Assembly (NCBI RefSeq): GCF_014648075.1 | Contig: NZ_BMQK01000020.1 | Coordinates: forward strand, 1 to 64,000 | Direction of reading: 5' to 3' | From: Streptomyces ruber | GTDB taxonomy: Bacteria > Actinomycetota > Actinomycetes > Streptomycetales > Streptomycetaceae | Length of the DNA: 64,000 bases | Shown here: in pieces, positions 57,874-64,000 of the stretch | Layout: the number at the start of each line of letters is the position of its first letter | Position numbering within the stretch: the stretch's first letter is position 1 | Program-made: the position numbers and the translations under genes | Notes under the pieces: model-generated | Database searches by the model: none | What the model was told of the DNA's origin: nothing | The model's input: the letters and a program-made list of their open reading frames with translations, nothing else

Positions 57874-59025
57874 ATGAGACTGCGCGCCCGAGTTGCCGTC
57901 GCCGCCTTGACCCTCGCCCTCGGTACCGCACCACTCACCGCCCCGGTCGCCGTGGCCTCCGCCCCCGAGCCCATGCCGCTGTCGGTGCGGCAGCCGGTCA
58001 CGGGGCCCGACACCGTGGCCCTGCGCAACGCCATCGCGGGCCTGCCGGACGCGGACACGTCGGCGGCCCTGATCCGGGTGGGTGGGCACGGAAGCTGGAC
58101 CGGTACCGCGGGAGTGCGGGACCTGAGGACCGGCGCGCCCGCGCTGGAGCACGCACGGTTCCGGGCGGGTTCGACCACCAAGGTGGTGACGGCCGCGGTC
58201 GTCCTGCAACTCGCCGCTGAGGGCGAGGTCGACCTCTCCGCGCCCGTCACCCGCTACCTCCCCGGCCTGCTCCCGTCCTCGTTCACCACGCCGCCCACCG
58301 TGCGTCACCTGCTGAACTTCACCAGCGGCCTCCAGCCGGGCGTGAATCTGGGCGGCACCACGGAGGACATGTACGCGAACCGGTTCCGGACGCTCACCCC
58401 GGAACGGGTGGTCGCCACCGCGGTCGCCAAGGGCCCGGCCTTCACCCCGGGGCAGCGGCAGGTCTACCAGAACATCGACTACACCGTCCTCGGCATGCTG
58501 ATCGAAAAGGTGACGGGAGACGACTACGCACACCAGGCCGAGGCGCGCGTCTTCCGGCCGCTCGGCATGCGGCACACCGATTTCCCCGACGGCCCCGACC
58601 CTCGCATCCACGGCCCGCACAACCGCGGCTACTCCATCGTCGGTGGCCGTACCACCGACGTCACCGAGTGGAACATGTCCGACCGGTGGGCGGCCGGCGA
58701 CATGATCTCGACCACCGCCGACCTGGAGCGTTTCCTCGTCGCCCTCTTCTCGGGCCGCGTCGTGCCCGAGCCTCGGCTCAAGGAGATGTTCACCGTCCCG
58801 ACGGTCCACGAAGGCACAGCGACGTACGGTGCGGGACTTGAGCGATTCGAAGTCAACGGCAAGGAGGTATGGGGCAAGACGGGTTCCCGCCCCGGCTACC
58901 ACACGGTGATCGCTGCCACCGCAGACCTGTCCCGGACTCTGGTCTACTCGGTGAACAGCAAGAGCGCGCGTGAGGACGGCCTCGCACTGGCACAGCGCTT
59001 CGGTTTCCCTGCCTTCAACCGATAG
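57874..59025 (+). CDS. secreted serine hydrolase, class C beta-lactamase/DD-peptidase fold
   Basis: A 383-residue exported hydrolase. MRLRARVAVAALTLALGTAPLT and VAVASAPEP form a Sec signal peptide. The catalytic SxxK is S100-T-T-K103 (GSTTKVVTAAV), the YxN is Y198-Q-N200 (in VYQNIDYTVLGMLIEKV) and the final box is GKTGSRPGYH. These three place it in the beta-lactamase family (PF00144) that includes DD-carboxypeptidases, esterases and PBP-like enzymes. AGGAG about 10 bases before the ATG. Neighbours give no further clue. Confidence 0.93.
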   Translation: MRLRARVAVAALTLALGTAPLTAPVAVASAPEPMPLSVRQPVTGPDTVALRNAIAGLPDADTSAALIRVGGHGSWTGTAGVRDLRTGAPALEHARFRAGSTTKVVTAAVVLQLAAEGEVDLSAPVTRYLPGLLPSSFTTPPTVRHLLNFTSGLQPGVNLGGTTEDMYANRFRTLTPERVVATAVAKGPAFTPGQRQVYQNIDYTVLGMLIEKVTGDDYAHQAEARVFRPLGMRHTDFPDGPDPRIHGPHNRGYSIVGGRTTDVTEWNMSDRWAAGDMISTTADLERFLVALFSGRVVPEPRLKEMFTVPTVHEGTATYGAGLERFEVNGKEVWGKTGSRPGYHTVIAATADLSRTLVYSVNSKSAREDGLALAQRFGFPAFNR

Positions 59026-59265
59026 GAGCGGCAGAAGCGGACGGCGGGCGGACGGCCGGCCAGCACAACCGTGACGCACCGCCACCGTCGCGCCCGGCCT
59101 GCCCACCGTCCCGGCCGAGGACCACGGCACTCAGTGGTACGCCGCCGCGCTGTGCCGCGCATCCGTTGCACGACCGGTCGTGCTCTGCCCCGGCCCGGTC
59201 CGGTATGGGGAAGTGATCGACGGTGCCCGCCTGCCGGACGAGTCGATCCGGTTCGCCGCCGGCGG
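59026..59265. other. intergenic sequence
   Basis: About 240 bases between the serine hydrolase and the DinB promoter; no feature seen. Confidence 0.45.
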
Positions 59266-59293
59266 TTGGAAGGGATCATGCACACGGCAGACT
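59266..59293 (+). promoter_or_regulatory. promoter of the DinB-like gene, leaderless
   Basis: TTGGAA (59266-59271), 16 bases, CAGACT (59288-59293), then GGCCCC and the ATG at 59300. Spacing places the transcription start at the first codon. Confidence 0.5.
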
Positions 59294-59299
59294 GGCCCC

Positions 59300-59935
59300 A
59301 TGACCGCATCGAATCCCAAGGCTGATCTCCACTCCTACCTGCAGTCCGCCCGCGACGCCCTGCTGTGGAAGCTTGACGGGCTCTCGGAGTACGACGTCCG
59401 CCGTCCGTCGACGCCGACCGGCACCAACCTTCTCGGCCTGGTGAAACACGCGGCGAGCGTGGAGCTGGGCTATCTCGGCGAGACCTTCGGACGGCCGTCC
59501 GGTGAACCGCTGCCCTGGCTGGAGGACGGTGCCGAACCCAACGCGGACATGTGGGCCACCGCCGACGAGTCGCGCGAGTACATCGTCGGCCTCTACCGCC
59601 GAGCATGGGCCCACGCGGACGCGACACTCGACGCGCTGGCGCTGGACACGACCGGCAAGGTGCCGTGGTGGCCCAGCGGCAAGGACGAGGTGACGTTGCA
59701 CCACGCAGTGGTGCGCGTCATCGCGGACACGCACCGGCACGCGGGTCATGCCGACATCGTCCGGGAGCTCATGGATGGCGCCGTGGGGGTGAACAAGGGC
59801 GACGACAGCATGGCGCCGGGCGACTCGGAGTGGTGGGACGACTATCGGAACCGACTGGAGCATGCAGCTCAGGAGGCCCACCGACGCGAGCCCACCGACG
59901 CGGAACTCCGGACCGGTTCGGCTGAGACGGGCTGA
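59300..59935 (+). CDS. DinB/DUF664-family protein
   Basis: A 211-residue protein of the DinB-like four-helix bundle (DUF664). It starts MTASNPKADLHSYLQSARDALLWKLDGLSEYD; metal-ligand histidines are visible in GLVKHAASVELGYL (first) and ADTHRHAGHADIVREL (the H-x3-H pair, the family hallmark). The fold is shared with mycothiol-dependent maleylpyruvate isomerase and bacillithiol transferases, so a thiol-transferase role is possible. No Shine-Dalgarno; a -10-like CAGACT six bases ahead suggests a leaderless message. Confidence 0.87.
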   Translation: MTASNPKADLHSYLQSARDALLWKLDGLSEYDVRRPSTPTGTNLLGLVKHAASVELGYLGETFGRPSGEPLPWLEDGAEPNADMWATADESREYIVGLYRRAWAHADATLDALALDTTGKVPWWPSGKDEVTLHHAVVRVIADTHRHAGHADIVRELMDGAVGVNKGDDSMAPGDSEWWDDYRNRLEHAAQEAHRREPTDAELRTGSAETG

Positions 59936-60299
59936 GGCGGGATGTGCGGCCGCCTGCCGGGGCGGACGCACACCGAGGCAGGTAGCGGCAACGGCCGGCC
60001 TGCCATCGTCGGCAGCCTCCTCATGCCTTCCATCGGGCAGGGGTCGCGGGTACTCCGCCGCCGCGGACCTGCCCCCGGCGCACAGCCGCGGTCGGGGCTC
60101 GCGCCGGTTCCGGAGCGCCGACGAGGCAGGCCGACGGTACGTCGCGGTGTCACGGCCCGTCCGCGCGGGTCCACTGGAGCGGACCGGGGCATGGACGAGC
60201 CGCCGGTGCCACCGCGTGCAGCTGGTCGGACTTCCGTACGTGCAGTCCACACGGACACACCGCACGTGCACATACCGAAGCAGAACAGTGGAGGAAAAG
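59936..60299. other. intergenic region before the NmrA-like gene
   Basis: About 365 bases with no gene. A TACGTGC/GCACGT inverted pair (about 60237-60275) and GGAGG directly before the next ATG are the only elements noted. Confidence 0.45.
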
Positions 60300-61031
60300 A
60301 TGAAGGTGGCGGTAATGGGCGGCACGGGAATGATCGGTTCCCAGGTGGTCGAGGACCTGCAGGAGGCAGGACACGAGGTCGCGGGGTACTCCCTCTCGTC
60401 CGGTGTCGACCTGACCAGCGGCAAGGGAGTGGCCGAGGCCGTCGCCGGCAGTGACGTGGTGGTCGACGTGACCGATTCCCCCACCTTCGACGCCGCATCC
60501 GTCGACTTCTTCCGTGCCGCGACGAGCCATCTGGTGGAGGAGAGCGCGAAGGCCGGGGTCCGGCACATCGTGCTGCTCTCCATCGTCGGTGTCGATCTGG
60601 TCCCGGGCGTGGACTATTACCGGGCCAAGGTGCTGCAGGAGGACCTTCTCAAGGCCGGCCCCGTCCCGTACTCGATCGTCCGCGCCACCCAGTTCATGGA
60701 GTTCGTACGGTTCCTCGTCTCCACGGCGGCCCGGACGACGCCCGTACGCCTGCCGTCGACGCTCGTGCAGCCCATCGCCGCCCGCGAGGTCGCCGCAGCG
60801 GTCGCCGAGGCAGCGGTGAACCCTCCCCTCCGGGGCACGGTCGACATCGCGGGTCCCGAGGTCTTCCCCATCGACGAGCTCGGCCGCGTCACGCTGGCCG
60901 CCCAGGACGACAGCCGGGAGGTCGTGACCGACGACAGCGCCGGCATGCTCGCCGCGGTGCGGGGAGACGCGCTGACGGCCAAGGAGGGCGCCCGCCTGGC
61001 GTCCACGCACTACCGTGACTGGCTCTCCTGA
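60300..61031 (+). CDS. NAD(P)-binding NmrA/SDR-like protein
   Basis: A 243-residue atypical SDR. Rossmann motif VAVMGGTGMIGSQVVEDL, then VVVDVTDSPTFDAASVDFF, HIVLLSIVGVDLVPGVDYYRAKVLQEDLL (with Y-x3-K: YYRAK) and SIVRATQFMEFVRFLV. YRAKV could act as the catalytic Tyr-Lys. GGAGGAAAAG before the ATG is a strong ribosome binding site. Such NAD-dependent epimerase-type genes (COE group) are typical partners of ECF41 sigma factors, and one lies two genes downstream at 62896, so a regulatory link is possible. Confidence 0.9.
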   Translation: MKVAVMGGTGMIGSQVVEDLQEAGHEVAGYSLSSGVDLTSGKGVAEAVAGSDVVVDVTDSPTFDAASVDFFRAATSHLVEESAKAGVRHIVLLSIVGVDLVPGVDYYRAKVLQEDLLKAGPVPYSIVRATQFMEFVRFLVSTAARTTPVRLPSTLVQPIAAREVAAAVAEAAVNPPLRGTVDIAGPEVFPIDELGRVTLAAQDDSREVVTDDSAGMLAAVRGDALTAKEGARLASTHYRDWLS

Positions 61032-61521
61032 CCCGCGCCCGGCGCCCCGCCCCTTCGTGTGCGCCGGAGCTGCCCACCTGTGACCGCCGGCGGACGGCGG
61101 ACTGCCGACGCCGGTGTTCCCGCGGAGCGGACCCGCTCCTCGCCCCGCCGGGGAGCGCGGGAGCGGGGGCCGCGGCTTCCCGGCGACGCCGTGCCAGGTG
61201 GTGACCGCCCGGAGAAGCGCGAGCCGGGAGACCGCGGCGGCGGACGCTCCGCACCCCGGTCCGGTCGGGACCGTGTCCCGCGAGGCTGTCGAGCACCTCT
61301 CCCGCCCGTTCGGACAGTTCGGCGCCGGCCCGCACGGACCTGGTGGCCACCCCGATGCTGTCATCGGCGGGGCACGCGCAGGCGAGGAGGACCCGGAGCA
61401 GGAGGGCCGAGCCGATCTCCCAGGACACCTCCGTGCCCGGGAAGCCGGCCAGGTCCCCGCTGCTCCCGTCCCCGCCCCTGCCACCGCCGCCGTCCGGGCA
61501 CTGTCCGGACGGCGGCGGCAG
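61032..61521. other. intergenic region with a possible unidentified relic
   Basis: About 490 bases. On the minus strand a frame reads GDLAGFPGTEVSWEIGSALL, then LACACPADDSIGVATRSVRAG and ELSERAGEVLDSLAGHGPD (61250-61460). Its composition is gene-like, but no family is recognised, no start is credible and it soon degenerates. It may be a relic. Confidence 0.35.
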
Positions 61522-62367
61522 TCATACGGTGCGCTCCCGCAGGCGGTGCGGATGGGCGGGGTACACGCCGAGGATCCGTACCTCGCTGGAGAAGAAGCGC
61601 AGTTCCTGCAGGGCCAGTTCGACATGAGGCTGGTCGGGGTGGCCCTCGATCTCGACGTAGAAGCAACTGGGGTTGAGGCCGGCGCCCATCTGGTAGCTCT
61701 CGATCTTGGTGAGGTTGACGGCGCTGCTGGCGAAACCGCCGAGTGCCTTGTAGAGGGCGCTGGGGATGTTCCGTACGGCGAAGAAGAGGCTCGTCATCGT
61801 CGGCTGGTCGGTGAGGGGCGCGACGGTGTGTTCACGGGAGAGCACGACGAACCGTGTGGTGTTGTCCGGGTCGTCCTCGACACCCGCTCGCAGTACCTGA
61901 AGGCCGTGGTGCCGGGCCGCGGAAGGTGGAGCGAGCGCCGCGTGCCGGGGATCTCCCAGCTCCGCGACCTCGCGGGCGGCTCCGGCGGTGTCGTCACAGA
62001 CGAGCGTGCGCCAGCCGCCCTCTCGCAGCACCTTGCGGCACTGTCCGAGTGCGTGCACATGACTCCGTACACACTCCACCTCGTCGGGCGTCGTGCCGGG
62101 GATGCCCATCAGATCGAAGTGAATGGCGAGAAAGTACTCCCCGATCACGAACAGGCCCGACTCGGGCAGCAAGTGGTGCACGTCCGCGACCCGTCCAGCC
62201 GCCGAGTTGTCCACCGGGATGACCGCCAGATCTGCCGTGCCGAGCGTCACGGCGTCCAGGGCCTGCTCGAAACTCGTGCACGGCAGCTGTGTGCTCGCGG
62301 GGAACAGGTCCTGGGCGGCGGCCGCCGAGTTGGAGCCGAGTTCGCCCTGGTACGCGACGGTCGTCAC
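61522..62367 (-). CDS. prephenate dehydratase-like protein, atypical ACT motif
   Basis: A 281-residue protein of the PheA/prephenate dehydratase family. The N-terminus reads TTVAYQGELGSNSAAAAQDLFP, with LAVIPVDNSAAGRVADVHHLLPES (the conserved PVENS-like loop), and NTTRFVVLS is the catalytic TTR/F motif. The C-terminal ACT domain has AVNLTKIESYQMGAGLNPSCFYVEIEGH, where the Phe-binding ESRP is replaced by ESYQ, suggesting altered allosteric control. Housekeeping Streptomyces PheA begins differently (YLGPEGTF), so this is likely a second copy. GTG 62367 start, with GAGG about 14 bases upstream. Confidence 0.85.
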   Translation of the reverse strand: MTTVAYQGELGSNSAAAAQDLFPASTQLPCTSFEQALDAVTLGTADLAVIPVDNSAAGRVADVHHLLPESGLFVIGEYFLAIHFDLMGIPGTTPDEVECVRSHVHALGQCRKVLREGGWRTLVCDDTAGAAREVAELGDPRHAALAPPSAARHHGLQVLRAGVEDDPDNTTRFVVLSREHTVAPLTDQPTMTSLFFAVRNIPSALYKALGGFASSAVNLTKIESYQMGAGLNPSCFYVEIEGHPDQPHVELALQELRFFSSEVRILGVYPAHPHRLRERTV

Positions 62368-62895
62368 GTGTGATGCCTTCCTCTGGAGGAGAGCTGACGT
62401 CCTCGGTCAGCCGAGGATCCACCGTAGCCCGCGGACGACGCGGGACCGCCGGCCTGTCCACGGGAAGAGACCGCCGGGCGACGCTCGAAGAGGACATACC
62501 GGACTCGCCGGCACTGACCCCGCCGGACTCACGGCCCGGCACCGGCCGCCGCGCGGGGTGCTCGCCCGGGACGCTGTCGAAAGGCAGCCGGACAGCGGAG
62601 CTCTTCCGGACCGCGGAGCGAGGGAAGATCACCGCGGAGAAGCGTCCGGGGACGACGCCGGACCACATCGCGCCCGGCCGGGACGCGACCGGGTACGCCG
62701 TCTTCAGCGCGGTGCTGAGACCGGCAACGTCCACCTTCGGCCCGGGAGCACAGCCACGTTCGACCGGATCGATCCTCACCACCCCGTGAGCTCGACCCCC
62801 GGCGATTAGGATCATCCGCGAGCGGGCCGTTCCCGGTGTCCCAGGACGAACACCCGCCCGTGACACACCTGTTGACCCGTGGAGGCATCGGCACC
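62368..62895. other. intergenic region before the ECF41 gene
   Basis: About 530 bases without a supported gene between divergent starts. Frames such as TAELFRTAERGKITAEKRPG (plus strand) are unsupported. GGAGG lies 10 bases before the sigma factor ATG. Confidence 0.4.
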
Positions 62896-63813
62896 ATGGA
62901 CATGCACCGGCCGCCTGCCGACGACTCGCTCGACCAGGCCGCGGACACGTTCACGCGGCTGCGGCCCCGCCTGTTCGGCATCGCCTACCGCGTCCTGGGC
63001 AGCGTGTCCGAGGCCGAGGACGTCGTCCAGGAGGCATGGGTGCGATGGCAGGGCACCGACCGGAGCGTCGTGCTGGAACCGGGCGCCTTCCTCGCGAGGA
63101 CGACCACGCGACTGGCCATCAGCGTGGCACGGTCGGCGCGGGTCCGCCGCGAGGCATACCTCGGGCCCTGGCTGCCCGAGCCGATCGACACCGGTGTGGA
63201 TCCGCAGGTGGGTGCCGAGCGGGGGGAGGCTCTCGAGCTGGCTGTACTCCTCCTGCTGGAGAAGCTGAATCCCGTGGAACGGGCGGCCTACGTCCTGCGC
63301 GAAGCGTTCGACTACCCGTACGACCAGATCGCGGACATGCTGCAGCTGAGCCAGGCCAACACCCGGCAGGTCGTCAGCCGGGCGCGCAAGCACCTGGCGG
63401 CCGAGCGCCGTGGCCCCGTCGACACGGCGAAGCACCGACGGTTGCTGGAGGCCTTCATCACCGCCGCGCGGACCGGCGACGTCGCGGCGCTGGAGAACAT
63501 GTTGTCGGCCGACGTCGTCGCGTACTCGGACGGGAACGGTGTCCGCGGGGTGGCGCGCCTGGCGGTCAGGGGCATCGAGCGCGTGGCCCGGATCAATTCC
63601 TTCTTCGACAGGTTCCTCCCGGGCGCCGGCTACCGCGTGGTCGAGGCGAACGGCATGCCCGGTCTGCTGATCACCCGGGACGGCGCCGCCGTCGCGTTCG
63701 TGAGCATCACGGTGAAGCAGAACCGGATCGACGGGCTCTACTGGATCATGACACCGGACAAGCTTCGGGCCTACGAGCGGTCGGCGCGCAGGCTTGTTCC
63801 CCAGGAGCCGTGA
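62896..63813 (+). CDS. ECF41-type sigma factor (SigJ-like)
   Basis: A 305-residue sigma factor. Region 2 is RLRPRLFGIAYRVLGSVSEAEDVVQEAWVRW and region 4 LNPVERAAYVLREAFDYPYDQIADMLQLSQANTRQVVSRARKHL. The inter-domain linker has the ECF41 hallmark YLGPWLPEPI, and the C-terminal ~100 residues form a SnoaL-like extension (ALENMLSADVVAYSDGNGVRG to VSITVKQNRIDGLYWIMTPDKL) that acts as an inbuilt anti-sigma element; the hallmark DGGGK is DGNGV here. ECF41 factors control genes for carboxymuconolactone decarboxylases, oxidoreductases or epimerases. GGAGG before the ATG at 62896; an upstream GTG is possible. Confidence 0.92.
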   Translation: MDMHRPPADDSLDQAADTFTRLRPRLFGIAYRVLGSVSEAEDVVQEAWVRWQGTDRSVVLEPGAFLARTTTRLAISVARSARVRREAYLGPWLPEPIDTGVDPQVGAERGEALELAVLLLLEKLNPVERAAYVLREAFDYPYDQIADMLQLSQANTRQVVSRARKHLAAERRGPVDTAKHRRLLEAFITAARTGDVAALENMLSADVVAYSDGNGVRGVARLAVRGIERVARINSFFDRFLPGAGYRVVEANGMPGLLITRDGAAVAFVSITVKQNRIDGLYWIMTPDKLRAYERSARRLVPQEP

Positions 63814-64000
63814 CGACAGGAGCCGCGACGGCTGTTCGCCCCGGTCCCCCGCTCCGGGCGGGCGGCGGTACCCGTGCCGTCGGCTACGCCAGGGCCCCTG
63901 ACGTCTGCGGCAGACCGCGAGATCGGGGCGTCGAGCCGTTCGTGTCGCGACCGCATCGGCTCGGCCGGTCCGGGCATCGATCGAGGGTGTGACGGACCGT
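63814..64000. other. window end, no feature seen
   Basis: The last 187 bases hold no supported gene or hairpin. Confidence 0.4.

Noticed and set aside
61250..61460. Minus-strand gene SWEIGSALLLRVLLACAC
   Set aside because: Gene-like composition but no start, no family and rapid decay; kept only as a possible relic.
1..64000. Transposase, integrase, tRNA or attachment sites
   Set aside because: None seen on either strand, so recent mobile-element transfer is not supported directly.

Overview
The window is a 64 kb piece of a very GC-rich actinobacterial chromosome, almost certainly Streptomyces. The codon usage, the GTG starts, the long U-less hairpin terminators, the frequent 4-nt ATGA/GTGA gene overlaps and the gene families (ProP-type MFS, PhoD, ECF41 and ECF sigma factors with zinc anti-sigma factors, CGNR, STAS, MMPL) all fit. 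No tRNA, rRNA, insertion sequence, CRISPR array or phage gene was seen. At least eight broken or fragmentary genes lie among intact ones, which is typical of a chromosome arm.

Layout. 1-15 kb: start of a TauD-like dioxygenase, a ProP-like transporter, a phospholipase D protein, a sirtuin, glutamate decarboxylase, a small secreted protein, a PhoD phosphatase, a doubly frameshifted TDT transporter, a divergent AraC regulator/NmrA reductase pair, a quinone oxidoreductase, a secreted RTX calcium-binding protein and an MFS remnant.

15.0-25.1 kb (the standout): nine minus-strand genes, every junction a 4-nt overlap. In transcription order they are inositol-phosphate synthase, an HD-like protein, a SAM methyltransferase, a Gfo/Idh/MocA dehydrogenase, an MBL-fold protein with a zinc ribbon, a stand-alone YcaO, a sugar-phosphate isomerase-like TIM barrel, a GT4 glycosyltransferase and a PIG-L deacetylase. 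The content implies making a cyclitol, oxidising or isomerising it, glycosylating and deacetylating it, and an ATP-dependent YcaO step. This resembles the first half of mycothiol synthesis with a YcaO in place of the cysteine ligase. I do not recognise it as a described pathway.

25.5-38.4 kb: a frameshifted hydrolase, a SnoaL-like protein, a mannonate dehydratase/ABC sugar uptake operon with a GntR regulator and a 16-bp-arm palindromic operator, a photolyase remnant, an MMPL exporter with its TetR regulator and a 17-bp-arm operator, then decayed sequence (ECF and AfsR-like fragments, tandem repeats) around a second small secreted protein.

38-48.5 kb: STAS and CGNR proteins, a broken amidohydrolase divergent from an IclR regulator, a monooxygenase, a divergent WYL/VOC pair, a P1B-4 metal ATPase divergent from its ArsR sensor, a DUF4239 protein and a nucleotidyltransferase. 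48.6-52.8 kb: a five-gene ECF sigma/anti-sigma/ABC transporter operon with an ECF-type promoter and apparently leaderless start. 52.9-64 kb: 2'-5' RNA ligase, AlkZ-like protein, lipoprotein, aminoglycoside phosphotransferase-like protein, serine hydrolase, DinB protein, NmrA-like reductase, an atypical prephenate dehydratase and an ECF41 sigma factor. Starts were chosen by ribosome binding sites, overlaps and family conservation; all product names are by reading motifs, without database searches.
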